Positions 8,108 to 16,846 of a DNA stretch of 64,000 bases are shown piece by piece. The stretch comes from Phycisphaerales bacterium (GTDB lineage: Bacteria > Planctomycetota > Phycisphaerae > Phycisphaerales > SM1A02). Below the pieces are notes generated by a model. That model made no database searches. It was given only the letters and a program-made list of their open reading frames with translations, and had not been told where the DNA came from. Location: the NCBI GenBank assembly GCA_009691805.1, contig SIAK01000003.1, forward strand, positions 1-64,000, given 5' to 3'. The stretch's first letter is position 1. Every line of letters begins with the position of its first letter. A program made the translations under genes and the position numbers.

Positions 8108-8664
8108 GGAGTTGCGGGCTTCGCGGCATTCGGCGCATCAGCAGGTTTTTTCGCACCATCGACGGTGAGGCTGTCAACCGAAGTTTTCAGCGCCAACGCA
8201 TAGTCCTTCCACGTCGCACTCGACGCAGTCGCGGTCGCGAGAATGATGTTGCCGCGACGCGCACGCGCCTTCGCGTAGTAGTGCAGCATTCCCTCGCCGA
8301 GATCGCCTTCGTACTCCATGACGAATGCCTTTGCGTCGTCGGTTCCGCCTTCTGCATTCGCCGTGAATCCTTCGGCGATGACCGTGAAGCCAGAATCCTT
8401 CAGTTGGCGCAGGGAGTTTTCCTTGTACTCCTCAAGCGTTGTTTCCCAAGGCTGCACAAGGACATTGACGTGTGGCGTGAAACCATCTTCGCCTGCAGGC
8501 AAAGTCATCAACAGCGGAATGTAGTTTGTCGCATCGGCTGGCGCGGTCAACGGCGCAATCGAAAACCCCATCGACGTGAACTTCAATGATGGCGGCGCGG
8601 TTGCGATGGAAGCGCCGAAGCAACCGAGTGCGATTACTGTGAGTGTGAGAGTCGTCTTGCGCAT
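8104..8664 (-). CDS. Exported DcrB/PsbP-like protein of unknown function
   Basis: A 186-residue protein with a cleavable-looking signal peptide (MRKTTLTLTVIALGCFGASIATA). The remaining domain alternates strands and a helix (ETTLEEYKENSLRQLKDSGF, then AKAFVMEYEG, then RGNIILATATASSATWKDY), the pattern of DcrB/PsbP-fold proteins (DUF1795-like). The tail is Ala/Pro/Lys-rich and probably disordered. It overlaps the aldose epimerase start by 4 bases, suggesting co-expression. The assignment rests on fold pattern only; no catalytic residue can be proposed. Confidence 0.6.
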   Translation of the reverse strand: MRKTTLTLTVIALGCFGASIATAPPSLKFTSMGFSIAPLTAPADATNYIPLLMTLPAGEDGFTPHVNVLVQPWETTLEEYKENSLRQLKDSGFTVIAEGFTANAEGGTDDAKAFVMEYEGDLGEGMLHYYAKARARRGNIILATATASSATWKDYALALKTSVDSLTVDGAKKPADAPNAAKPATP

Positions 8665-8825
8665 GTAGTCATCCTCGCAGAAGCTCGAATCGAGTAACAG
8701 ATGCTAACCGCGTCGCGGAAAGGCAGCGCACTCAACGGGCGGGTACGCCGGGCACGCCGAGCAATTTGTGTGCGCGTCGATGCATCGCGAGCCGCTCTTC
8801 AGTCGACCCTTCAAGGATGAGCGCG

Positions 8826-8852
8826 CGCGAAACTCGCGAAACTCGCGAAACT
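8826..8852. repeat. Three perfect copies of a 9-bp unit
   Basis: CGCGAAACT is present three times head to tail and ends at the TAA of a candidate 27-codon minus-strand ORF. Confidence 0.85.
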
Positions 8853-9216
8853 TATGCGTAGACAGAAGAGTTGAGGACAAGCGCGGGCACCGAACAATCA
8901 GCGTAGAGGGTGTTTGTGAGTTTGATGCGATCCATCGGCTCGCGGGGAAACCAAACGGTGTCGCACTAGTCGCAGATTTGAACGTCGCGTCGATGCGCAC
9001 TCCACAATCGCTCCTGGGCATGCTGATCAAGTGCGCGCTTGGCACGAGCGCGGCGCGGCGAATCCGATCAGCGTGCACATCGCACGTGCAGAACGAATCC
9101 GAATTGCAAACTGAGTACTCGCGTTCGCGTGCTGCCACGCAGTCGAACGACAAATGGCGGTCCTTCATTGCCACACGCAGGATCGGGAATCGTCTGCGCA
9201 AGCCCAACGCGCGAGG

Positions 9217-9264
9217 TACAAAAACACCGCTGCGGAAGGCTTGGAAGCCTTCCGCGGCGGTGTT
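9217..9264 (-). terminator. Intrinsic terminator of tRNA-Gly
   Basis: Nineteen-base arms at 9223-9241 and 9246-9264 pair with a single G-U and a 4-nt loop, followed on the minus strand by TTTTTG. It lies directly 3' of the tRNA. Confidence 0.9.
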
Positions 9265-9268
9265 CTAA

Positions 9269-9340
9269 AGCGGGTGAAGGGATTCGAACCCTCGACATTC
9301 ACCTTGGCAAGGTGACACTCTACCACTGAGCTACACCCGC
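9269..9340 (-). tRNA. tRNA-Gly (anticodon GCC)
   Basis: The minus strand folds as a full cloverleaf: acceptor GCGGGTG/CACCCGC, D-arm TAGCTCAGTGGTAGA, anticodon stem TCACC/GGTGA with loop TTGCCAA, and T-arm with GGTTCGAATCC. CCA is not encoded. The discriminator base is U, as is usual for bacterial glycine tRNA. Confidence 0.97.
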
Positions 9341-9493
9341 AACTCATGCAGTGGCTAGCACTGCGGGTTGGGAAGAATAGCAGGTTCGACCAATTCGGCA
9401 AGCGGCTTGAGGAGCACTCTTTGGGATCTTCGAGATGGGATCTTTGGACCCAATCGAGACCTGACCGAGACTCTTGCGAAACAAGCCGTTCGG

Positions 9494-10891
9494 CTATGCA
9501 AAAAGTTCCGTCACCACCTTGCCGTGGACATCCGTCAGCCGATGGTCGCGGCCGCCGTGGCGGAAGGTGAGGCGTTCGTGGTTGATGCCGAGCAGCGCCA
9601 ATATGGTCGCGTGGAGATCGTGCACCTCACACTTATCAATTGCCGCGTAATACCCGTAGTCATCTGTTGCGCCGTAGGAGAATCCACTCTTCACACCGCC
9701 ACCCGCCATGAACATCGTGAATCCGTGCGGATTGTGATCGCGGCCATCTCCGCCTTGCGCGGTCGGCGTTCGACCAAACTCGCCGCCCCAAAGCACCAGT
9801 GTGTCTTCGAGCATGCCGTGACTCTTGAGGTCTTGAATCAAACCAGCGATCGGTCGATCCACTTCCGCGGCATTCGTCGAGTGACCGTTGCGAAGATCGC
9901 CATGCTGATCCCACTTGTAACTGTGCGTGCATTGAATGAATCGCACGCCTGCCTGCGCGAATCGTCGCGCGAGCAAACACTGGCGACCGAAGTTTTCCGT
10001 CTTCGGCTCATCAATGCCATAAAGTTTTTTTGTCGCATCACTTTCAAGTGCGAGGTCCATCACCGCAGGTCCTGCCGCTTGCATGCGATACGCGAGTTCG
10101 AAACTCTCGATGCGACCTTCGAGCGCAGCATCACTGCCCGTGCGAAGGATGTGCTGCGCGTTGAGTTCTTGCAGGAAATCCAGTTCCTTGCGTTGCAACT
10201 CAGGCGGCAATCCCGCCATCATGTGTTCAAACTGCGCTTTCGATGCCGGCACTCCCGCGTGACCAATTGGCGTGCCGTGCGTGCGAGCAGGGAGAAATCC
10301 GCTCGAAAAATTATTGACGCCGCCATGACCGAGCGTTGGGCAAATCGTGATGAACGCGGGGAGGTTGTCGTTCTCCGTGCCGAGTCCGTACGAAACCCAC
10401 GCGCCCATCGATGGACGAATGAACGTGTCACTTCCCGTATGAATCTTCAAGAGCGCGCCGCCGTGCGCAGGATTCGAACCATGCAGACTCTTCACGAAAC
10501 AGAGATCGTCGACGAGACCTGCGACGTGCGGAAAAAGATCGCTCACCCACGCGCCTGATTGTCCGTACTGGCGAAACTTCCAGGGACTTCCAAGCAAGTT
10601 TTCTGTCTGCGCGAATTGCACGCGCGGTTTCGCGAACGGAAGTGGTTTGCCGTGATCACGCTGCAAGAGCGGCTTGTAGTCAAACGTATCAACCTGCGAA
10701 GGTCCACCGTGCATGAAGAGGAAAATCACGCGCTTCGCGCGCGGTACGAAATGCGGAGAGGTGAGCACTCCTCCGCCGGCGTTCGCTTCTTGCGCAAACA
10801 GCCCTGCGAGTGCGATTGAACCAAATCCCGCGCAAAGCCCTGTAAGCGCGTCGCGTCGCGTGATCGGATTGTGTCGGTGATTGCAGAACAT
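9494..10891 (-). CDS. DUF1501 domain protein (Tat-exported, sulfatase-like fold)
   Basis: A 465-residue protein starting with a Tat signal (TRRDALTGLCAGFGSIALAGLF). The body matches the DUF1501 family: FLFMHGGPSQVDTFDYKP near residue 55, PLLQRDHGK, a GTENDNLPAF segment, and near the C-terminus LVLWGGEFGRTPTAQ and GRDHNPHGF, residues that resemble the metal site of the alkaline phosphatase/sulfatase superfamily. The family is greatly expanded in planctomycetes, and no biochemical role is established to my knowledge. It directly follows the DUF1549/DUF1553 gene on the same strand with a 23-base gap, the standard paired arrangement in this phylum. Confidence 0.93.
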   Translation of the reverse strand: MFCNHRHNPITRRDALTGLCAGFGSIALAGLFAQEANAGGGVLTSPHFVPRAKRVIFLFMHGGPSQVDTFDYKPLLQRDHGKPLPFAKPRVQFAQTENLLGSPWKFRQYGQSGAWVSDLFPHVAGLVDDLCFVKSLHGSNPAHGGALLKIHTGSDTFIRPSMGAWVSYGLGTENDNLPAFITICPTLGHGGVNNFSSGFLPARTHGTPIGHAGVPASKAQFEHMMAGLPPELQRKELDFLQELNAQHILRTGSDAALEGRIESFELAYRMQAAGPAVMDLALESDATKKLYGIDEPKTENFGRQCLLARRFAQAGVRFIQCTHSYKWDQHGDLRNGHSTNAAEVDRPIAGLIQDLKSHGMLEDTLVLWGGEFGRTPTAQGGDGRDHNPHGFTMFMAGGGVKSGFSYGATDDYGYYAAIDKCEVHDLHATILALLGINHERLTFRHGGRDHRLTDVHGKVVTELFA

Positions 10892-10914
10892 GCGTGCGCC
10901 TTGCTCGGGAAGAC

Positions 10915-13188
10915 TTACTCCATCGTGACGAATTCATTCGCGGAAAGCAACGCGTGACAGAGCCGCGTCAGCGCAGCTTCGGGCGTGAGACCGTCCTCCG
11001 CGAGATTCGTCAAAAAGGCCTCCGAACTAGCGCGTTCCTGCGCATCAGGTTCGCGTGCGAATGCAATGCGGAACGCTGCGCGAACTTGTGCGTCTGCGCG
11101 CGAGCCCGTTTGTGTTGCTTGCATCGCAATGCGTTTGGCGGCGTCCTCAACAAACGGCGCGTTCATGAAGAAGAGCGCTTGCGGAGCGACCGTGGTCCGC
11201 GAACGGCAGTCGATGGGGGTGCTCGCGTCTGGGTAATCGAAGGCGGTGAACAGTCCAAACATCGCGTTGCGAATGACGGGGAGATAGACGGTGCGTCGTG
11301 GCGCGTCGTAAGTCGCAGAGTTTCCCGACTGATCGTTCGTCACGTACTCATGATCCTTCGCACCCAGCAGCGAGCCTCCCATGCTTCTGTCAAGCGCACC
11401 CGAAGTGAAGAGCACCGCATCACGAATCACTTCCGCCTCCACGCGCCGACGAGAGAAACGCGAGAGCAAGCGATTGTCGGGATCAGCGGTGGGGAGCCCG
11501 ACGTGCGTCGTGCTCGCTTGTCGATAGGTCGCGCTGCGCATGATCAGTCGATGCATCGACTTCACGCTCCAGCCATTGAGTACGAATCGTTGCGCGAGAA
11601 AATCGAGAAGCTCGGGATGCGAGGGCTTGCTGCCAATCACACCGAAGTTGCTCGGTGTGTCGACAAGCCCAACGCCGAAATGCCACGACCACAAGCGATT
11701 TGCGATGACGCGCGTCGTGAGCGGATTGCGCGCGTCAGCGATCCAACGCGCGAGTTCGAGGCGACCGCTCGAGGTTGCGGGAAACGCCGGACTCGGCAGC
11801 GTGCGTTCGAGAATCGCGGGTACCGCGCGCGAGATGACCGCACCTGTAGGAGACATGTGATCGCCGCGATCATGGATCGGAGTCTCGTCGACTTTCGATT
11901 CTTTGACGACCAACGCACGCGGCAACTCCGCAGGCTTCAGTTTCTCGTGCGCATCGCGACTCGTGCGAGCTGTGAGAAATGTTTCGCGTTCGGTGAGTGG
12001 CTCGTGCGCACTGCGCGCGGATGCAAGCGCGAGGGCGTACCAGAGGTTCGCCTCGTTGCGGTTGATCGCGTCTACAAAGCGCTTCGCCTGCGCAGCATGT
12101 TCGAGGCGGCGTAGCGCGGATCGCGCGGAATCATGCGCAGTGCCGAGCTCCTTTGCCCGGTCATGCCAAACTTTGGATCGTTCGATTTCAACAGCAGTCG
12201 CAAGCGGACGCTGCGCGACGTGACCGACCGTCGCGATGTTGTCGAACGTTGAGACGCTACGAAAAACGCCAGAAATCGCGAAGTAATCCGCGTGCGAGAT
12301 CGGATCGAACTTGTGATCGTGGCAGCGAGCACAGGAAATCGTCTGCGCGAGAAACGCCTTTGAAACGATGTCAATCTGCTCGTCGACGACATCGACTCGT
12401 TCCTTCTCCTTGTCAGGCTCGGCAAGCATCTTCGGGCCGAGAGCTAAAAACCCTAGTGCAGCGATGCGGCCGCGAGTTTGCGCGTCGTCTTCCGCGGTCG
12501 GCTGCGCAACTTCAGGAAGCAAATCGCCCGCGATCTGCTCAAGGATGAATTCGTTGAAGGGCATGTCGCGATTGAACGCGTCAATCACGTAGTCGCGGTA
12601 ATGAAACGCATTGGCGTATGCGATGTTTTCATCAACACCGTTGGAATCGGCGTAGCGCGCGACATCAAGCCAATGACGACCCCAGCGCTCGCCGTACATC
12701 GTTGAATCGAGCAACGCGTCGATGCGCTGTTCATACGCATGAGGCGAGCGGTCCTGCTCGAACGCTTCTACATCCGCAACTGTCGGAGGGACGCCGAGAA
12801 GATCAAGATACGCGCGACGCAAGAGTGTGCGTCGATCTGCTTCCGGCGCAGGGTGCAGTCCATTCTGTTCGAGGCGCGCGAGAACAAAACTGTCGATTTC
12901 ATTGCGAAGCCATGCGGAATGCATCACGCGAGGTCGCGAAGGGCTTGCGATCGGTTGATACGCCCAATGCGATGCGCCTTTCGCAGTTTTTTCAGGCAGT
13001 GGCCGAAACTGGGCAGCGTCGGGGTGAAGGGTTGCTGCGAGTGCTGGCGAGGCAGCACCCATTGCAGTTGTCAGTTGCATTGCGAGCAACAGCGATACCG
13101 CGAGAAGGCACGCACATGCGACGTGCCTTCCTGATTGCGAGTCGCAGCGCGGGCGCGTGGGGTCACTCAGCACATACGCAGTATCCAC
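10915..13188 (-). CDS. DUF1549/DUF1553 domain protein
   Basis: A 757-residue exported protein with a hydrophobic signal region at about residues 22-50. DUF1549 begins at about residue 85 (WLRNEIDSFVLARLEQNGL, RRAYLDLLGVPPT, ERWGRHWLDVARYADSNG). It contains SCARCHDHKFDPIS, and the C-terminal half is DUF1553 (NRLWSWHFGVGLVDTPSNFG, HPELLDFLAQRF, MHRLIMRSATYRQ). Many homologues carry an N-terminal PSCyt1 cytochrome-like CxxCH domain; here only one CxxCH occurs, in the family's usual CHDHKFDP position, and the N-terminal cytochrome domain is absent. The start is GTG at 13188. It is co-directional with the DUF1501 gene. The function is unknown; a role in outer-surface or polysaccharide-related complexes has been suggested for the family. 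Confidence 0.92.
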   Translation of the reverse strand: MDTAYVLSDPTRPRCDSQSGRHVACACLLAVSLLLAMQLTTAMGAASPALAATLHPDAAQFRPLPEKTAKGASHWAYQPIASPSRPRVMHSAWLRNEIDSFVLARLEQNGLHPAPEADRRTLLRRAYLDLLGVPPTVADVEAFEQDRSPHAYEQRIDALLDSTMYGERWGRHWLDVARYADSNGVDENIAYANAFHYRDYVIDAFNRDMPFNEFILEQIAGDLLPEVAQPTAEDDAQTRGRIAALGFLALGPKMLAEPDKEKERVDVVDEQIDIVSKAFLAQTISCARCHDHKFDPISHADYFAISGVFRSVSTFDNIATVGHVAQRPLATAVEIERSKVWHDRAKELGTAHDSARSALRRLEHAAQAKRFVDAINRNEANLWYALALASARSAHEPLTERETFLTARTSRDAHEKLKPAELPRALVVKESKVDETPIHDRGDHMSPTGAVISRAVPAILERTLPSPAFPATSSGRLELARWIADARNPLTTRVIANRLWSWHFGVGLVDTPSNFGVIGSKPSHPELLDFLAQRFVLNGWSVKSMHRLIMRSATYRQASTTHVGLPTADPDNRLLSRFSRRRVEAEVIRDAVLFTSGALDRSMGGSLLGAKDHEYVTNDQSGNSATYDAPRRTVYLPVIRNAMFGLFTAFDYPDASTPIDCRSRTTVAPQALFFMNAPFVEDAAKRIAMQATQTGSRADAQVRAAFRIAFAREPDAQERASSEAFLTNLAEDGLTPEAALTRLCHALLSANEFVTME

Positions 13189-13554
13189 AAGATCAGGGTC
13201 GAGGCAAGGCGCGAGTGCTCACAGTGCTCAGAGCATCACGCTTTGAATATCGAAAGAGAGAGGAAGGTTGGGGACAAACGAACAGGCGGGGCGAATCATG
13301 ATTCGCTCCGCCTGTTCGCTTCAAAGCCAAGGATTGATCCGAGGCTCATTCATCTCTCCACCTAAGTCCTTTCCACCACCATCGCTCAGTGCCTCCTTTC
13401 CTCGAGCGACCGCAACCCATCGTCCCGACCAATCTCTTGAACTTCTTCTCCTCCACGGGGCATCTTCTCTCGCAAGTTTTCACCCACTCTCGCGCACATC
13501 ATTTCTCCACCAGTGCGCTGCCAAAAGGTATGTCTTCGCGATTTCGCGCAATCG
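13189..13554. other. Purine-rich 3' tail of the ARPP-1 transcript
   Basis: About 366 bases, strongly purine-rich on the minus strand between the ARPP-1 stop and a hairpin at 13279-13318. The tail has a 38-codon ORF at 13386-13502 preceded by GGTGGAGAA, and a 10-codon ORF starting near 13352 preceded by GGTGGAGAG. Purine richness makes Shine-Dalgarno matches cheap, so I do not call these genes. The promoter for the DUF1549/DUF1553 gene should lie between 13189 and 13278. Confidence 0.4.
13279..13318 (-). terminator. 18-bp hairpin, probable terminator
   Basis: CGAACAGGCGGGGCGAAT pairs with ATTCGCTCCGCCTGTTCG (one G-U) around CATG. On the minus strand it is followed by TTTG only. It probably ends the ARPP-1 transcript before the next gene's promoter. 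Confidence 0.7.
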
Positions 13555-14910
13555 TCATCGGTGCGGTTGAAGCACTTCTGGCATCCGATTGGTGCTGAGA
13601 ATGCAGTGCAACGGCATGCCTTGATCGTCTGCCAGAAGCGAGCTCTCTAGCGTTGGATGTTCAAGGAACAGCGAACGCCCCTGTGCCACGGCCGCGCGTT
13701 GCTTCCAAACACCTTGAGAGGCATCGTTCAAGATTGCGCGGGTTTGCGCATCAGAAGCATCGCATTCCTTTCGCGCGAACGGTCGGTTCGTCCGCATGCA
13801 CCGTTCGACTGCAACATCCCACGCCATAAGCGCGGAGTTTCGCAAGCCTCCGTAGAGCGCTGCAAACCATTGTTCGTCGGCGAACACGTCGCCAGAGAGG
13901 AATTCTCCCTGAAAGAACACGAGCATTCCGCATGCTCCACGCGCCGCTTCATCGGCACGCGCTTGACCTTCGGGACTGACGCGATGGCGAGGGTCAACCC
14001 GTGCGCGATGAGAATCCTCGCGTTCCTGACGCGCGAGTTGTCGGCGACGATAGAGCTCGCGCGACGCGTTGAAGTGCGCCATGGTTGCTCCTTCCTCGTC
14101 ATGAGATCCAGCCGCTTGGGCTGCGACGAGCCGCTCGCGGAGCGCCTCCACTTCGCGGAACAGATATTCAGTTTCGTCGTCGAGCCCTCGCTCGCGAGGT
14201 GCTTGTGGACCTCTGCTCGCTGATCTCTCAGCGGTGACTGATTCGCGAGTCCTTGAGAGATGGAGCAAGGTTTCGCAGAGATCCGCGGATCGGCTAGAGG
14301 CACCAACCGCCGTTTGCATGGAATTGATCTCGCTCCAGACCGCCTGTTGATCTGCGCTGTGACCACGATTGGCGCGCACTGAATCGCACACTGTGCGCAT
14401 CTTGGAAGTGCGGACACTGGTCGGTTCGAATCCACAGGCTTGGAAGCGCTCCGTGGCGCCGCTACTCCAGCGTCCTTGCTGCACGCAGGTCACAGGAATC
14501 TTCACGGTGCTGCCCGCAGTGATCAGTATGTCCGCGTTGAAGCCGCGGTTCTGCTTGCCTCCTTGAATCATCTGCCCAGCGATGAGGAGATAGTCAAACG
14601 TTGATGTGTTGCGCGCAACCAAACTTGGCACCGTGCCGCTTCCGGAGTGCTCCTCGATCGTCAATCCAGACTCTGAAGGGAGCGCGGATTTCTCGAAAAG
14701 CCGCACCCGCGCATGGGAATGGGAATGGGGGTGGGGGAGCGGATGGGGGAGCCGAGCATCGGACTCCGTCGAAACGCGCCCGATTGGTCGCACAAACACG
14801 AGTTCGAGGCCGTCTGCGAGCGAGACCGATCGCACAGCCGAGTCATTCATATCAAGAGTGAGAAATGAAACTTGGAAAGGGACGTCGATGTTTTCGGTGG
14901 CTACAGGCAT
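13555..14910 (-). CDS. ARPP-1 (DUF6569) domain protein
   Basis: About 451 residues. The N-terminal half holds the diagnostic ARPP-1 segment: GQMIQGGKQNRGFNADILI followed by IPVTCVQQGRW at about residues 130-165. ARPP-1 means ADP-ribosylglycohydrolase and rhodanese/phosphatase-associated protein; the family was predicted from genomic context to act in NAD/ADP-ribose metabolism and its activity is unproven. The second half is charged and helical (RRQLARQEREDSHR) and then has a conserved-looking GMLVFFQGEFLSGDVFADEQWFA region. A His/Pro-rich insertion lies near residues 60-70. The ATG at 14910 is preferred over 14931 because GGGGAAGG lies 8 bases upstream, whereas the outer ATG sits in the loop of a small hairpin. 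It is divergent from an NrtR-like regulator. Confidence 0.72.
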   Translation of the reverse strand: MPVATENIDVPFQVSFLTLDMNDSAVRSVSLADGLELVFVRPIGRVSTESDARLPHPLPHPHSHSHARVRLFEKSALPSESGLTIEEHSGSGTVPSLVARNTSTFDYLLIAGQMIQGGKQNRGFNADILITAGSTVKIPVTCVQQGRWSSGATERFQACGFEPTSVRTSKMRTVCDSVRANRGHSADQQAVWSEINSMQTAVGASSRSADLCETLLHLSRTRESVTAERSASRGPQAPRERGLDDETEYLFREVEALRERLVAAQAAGSHDEEGATMAHFNASRELYRRRQLARQEREDSHRARVDPRHRVSPEGQARADEAARGACGMLVFFQGEFLSGDVFADEQWFAALYGGLRNSALMAWDVAVERCMRTNRPFARKECDASDAQTRAILNDASQGVWKQRAAVAQGRSLFLEHPTLESSLLADDQGMPLHCILSTNRMPEVLQPHR

Positions 14911-15103
14911 GGAGACAACCTTCCCCGCCATGTGGCGGAATCTTGCGAAATGAACGATTTACACTACAGTTCGACTTGAATTCGACTCAACTGACGAACT
15001 TTTCAACCAGATGAAACTCAACTCACTCTCTCCGGACGGGGGCTGACAGCACGCTATCGTCCAGGATTTTCATACTATGCCGCCGAGTAGGTCGCCGAGG
15101 ATA

Positions 15104-15128
15104 AAAATCAAGACTTAAACTTGATTTT
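15104..15128. promoter_or_regulatory. Perfect 25-bp palindromic operator candidate
   Basis: AAAATCAAG and CTTGATTTT form perfect 9-bp arms around ACTTAAA, in the AT-rich gap between the divergent ARPP-1 and NrtR-like genes. Symmetric sites of this length are typical for dimeric winged-helix regulators such as NrtR. The gap (14911-15284) also holds an 11-bp near-direct repeat, TTCGACTTGAA/TTCGACTCAAC, at about 14971-14992. Confidence 0.6.
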
Positions 15129-15284
15129 GATATAAATGGTTGCATGATCTCTTTGGAAAGTGTCGACACACTTTGGAACGAAGTCCATGACGGAGTCACA
15201 AACTGAGCTAGCGTGGCTCGTTGCGCCGCCAAGGGTGCGCAAACAGGCGCGAACTCTCGTCCACCTCGGATCGGAACATTTTCA

Positions 15285-16397
15285 ATGGGCTTCCCAGCAC
15301 CACGCATCTCTCTCTCCCTCATCGTCTTCGTGTTTACGGCTGACGACCGTCTTGAGACGGTCGGTGGGAGAATCGTGGAGTTCCATCATTTTCCATCGCT
15401 GACTCGAGGTCGCGAACCATCGAATGAAGTTCCGAACTCGACGGATGCGAACGAACCAATTCGACGGATGCTGCTTGACTCCTTGCCCAGCGGAACACTC
15501 CCGTCTCGGATCTATCCACTGATGCCACGGGTGCGTGATGACGCCTCCGTGTTCCTGCCCTACTGGGCTGCGGGTCGATTGAATGCATCCACGGCAAGAG
15601 GTCGGGCGGAAGCGCATGGCGACAGCCTCCAACTTGACGCACTTGAGCGGCTCGCCCGTTTGGTGCGTGATGATTCACTCGTCCACGAAGCACGCTCAGA
15701 GTTTCGGCGAGCCGTCGCCATGGATCCAGTATCGATGCGACTGATCAGCGACACTGCTCGAGCGGGAATTGTCGCGACTGCCGAGAGCGAACGAAGGCGT
15801 GACCGTGACTGTGACCGTGGCGGCGACTCAGAGCAATCTGAGTATCCACCGCTCTTCGCGCTCCTCCCTGAGCAGTTCACGATCGATGAATTGCACAGAG
15901 CGATCTTGCGTGCTGCGCAACTCTCAGGCGAGGAGTTCGAATCATCGAACAACTTCCGGCGTCGACTGAAAGAGTTGCTTGACACCGAAGTACTTGTGGA
16001 CCTCGGACAAGCAGGGGATGAGGGGTCAAAGGGTCGAGCGCCACGGCTCTACAGGTTTGACAAGCGGAACTGGCGAGTTTGGATCGAGCGAAACTCCTTC
16101 GATACAACGCTTCAATCGTTCCCTACTCGCGGCTCAGAGGCGCATCCTTATCGCACAGACTTTCTTGATGAAGAAAGCATCGAGCGCTTGGCTCGGCTCG
16201 CTTCCGTGGATCGGGTGCGCGCTCTAAGGGTAAGGCGTTTCGATGCGCGGAACGTTCAAGACCTTGAGATCGACAGTGGTGCATCGCCGCAATCGGACAC
16301 AACAGGGATTCGATTGCGCGCGCTCGAGGAACAAATGTCACTTATGAAGAATGCGCTGACGCAGCGACCGGCTTCTGTTCCAGGGAAGTTGCGGTAG
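15285..16397 (+). CDS. NrtR-like (Nudix-related) transcriptional regulator
   Basis: About 370 residues from the ATG at 15285 (the track GTG at 15213 adds 24 residues that look non-homologous). The start FPAPRISLSLIVFVFTADDRL resembles the first strands of the Nudix-like effector domain of NrtR, but the classical Nudix box cannot be seen, so it probably binds rather than hydrolyses. Around the middle, ALLPEQFTIDELHRAIL then NNFRRRLKELLDTEVLVDLG and APRLYRFDKRNW fit the NrtR winged helix-turn-helix. An Arg/Asp/Gly-rich linker (RRRDRDCDRGGDSEQSE) separates the domains, and the C-terminal 100 residues are not assigned. NrtR proteins sense ADP-ribose-type metabolites and control NAD genes. Divergent ARPP-1 is the obvious target. 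Confidence 0.68.
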   Translation: MGFPAPRISLSLIVFVFTADDRLETVGGRIVEFHHFPSLTRGREPSNEVPNSTDANEPIRRMLLDSLPSGTLPSRIYPLMPRVRDDASVFLPYWAAGRLNASTARGRAEAHGDSLQLDALERLARLVRDDSLVHEARSEFRRAVAMDPVSMRLISDTARAGIVATAESERRRDRDCDRGGDSEQSEYPPLFALLPEQFTIDELHRAILRAAQLSGEEFESSNNFRRRLKELLDTEVLVDLGQAGDEGSKGRAPRLYRFDKRNWRVWIERNSFDTTLQSFPTRGSEAHPYRTDFLDEESIERLARLASVDRVRALRVRRFDARNVQDLEIDSGASPQSDTTGIRLRALEEQMSLMKNALTQRPASVPGKLR

Positions 16398-16441
16398 TCG
16401 CTGTTTCGCGGGCCGTCGGTTGATTGCTCGCGAGCGTTCAC

Positions 16442-16759
16442 TCACCAATTGCGGATGACTGCGGCGCCTGCGAATGCGCCGCCGATGACTTTGGCGATGA
16501 AGAATGTGTTGTAGTCGAGCGTGAGTGGGTAGATGGGATTGAGCGTCACCGCAAGTGCGGCGCATCCGCCGCACCAGATCGTGAGCCCGTCTTTTCCGAA
16601 CACAATCGCGGCGATCGCAAACGTGACGAGCGAAATCCAACGCTCGGGGCCGCCATCCGTCTCGATGGGGATCACGCCGAATGTGTGCAGAAAGAGAAAC
16701 GCGCTGAGAATCGCGAGTGCGATGAGGATGCCTTTGGAGGAACCAGCGTTCTTAGCCAT
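16442..16759 (-). CDS. Small multi-pass membrane protein
   Basis: A 105-residue protein with about four hydrophobic segments (GILIALAILSAFLFLHTFGV, WISLVTFAIAAIVFG, a CGGCAALAVTLNPIYPL segment, FFIAKVIGGAFAGAAVI). The pattern of short helices around an NPIYPL turn resembles DUF6804-like small membrane proteins, but this is only a resemblance. It is a single gene, convergent with the NrtR-like gene and downstream of the protease on the same strand with a terminator between them. No function is proposed. Confidence 0.65.
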   Translation of the reverse strand: MAKNAGSSKGILIALAILSAFLFLHTFGVIPIETDGGPERWISLVTFAIAAIVFGKDGLTIWCGGCAALAVTLNPIYPLTLDYNTFFIAKVIGGAFAGAAVIRNW

Positions 16760-16789
16760 GCGTCGAGTATCGGCAATTCAGTCGCGCGA

Positions 16790-16825
16790 TAAAAAAACCA
16801 CGCGCCAACAAATGTTGGCGCGTGG
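16790..16825 (-). terminator. Intrinsic terminator of the S41 protease gene
   Basis: Twelve-bp stem CCACGCGCCAAC/GTTGGCGCGTGG with loop AAAT, followed on the minus strand by seven T. It starts about 22 bases after the protease stop codon. Confidence 0.93.
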
Positions 16826-16846
16826 AGTTCGTGTTCGTTCCATCAC

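Larger units (their letters stand above)
8665..9268. other. 600-base region without a supported gene
   Basis: Between the DcrB-like gene and tRNA-Gly. The two longest ORFs (8704-9207 minus, 8768-9268 plus) look like noise. A 27-codon minus-strand frame starting at 8935 has more protein-like composition (residues MDRIKLTNTLYAD), and the frame is open 10 codons further upstream, but there is no domain and no good ribosome site; it may be the decayed 3' end of a gene. A 9-bp triplicate repeat follows at its stop. Confidence 0.4.

Noticed and set aside
10894-12114. 406-codon plus-strand ORF opposite the DUF1549/DUF1553 gene
   Set aside because: Shadow with Arg-rich noise composition; the opposite frame matches two known domains.
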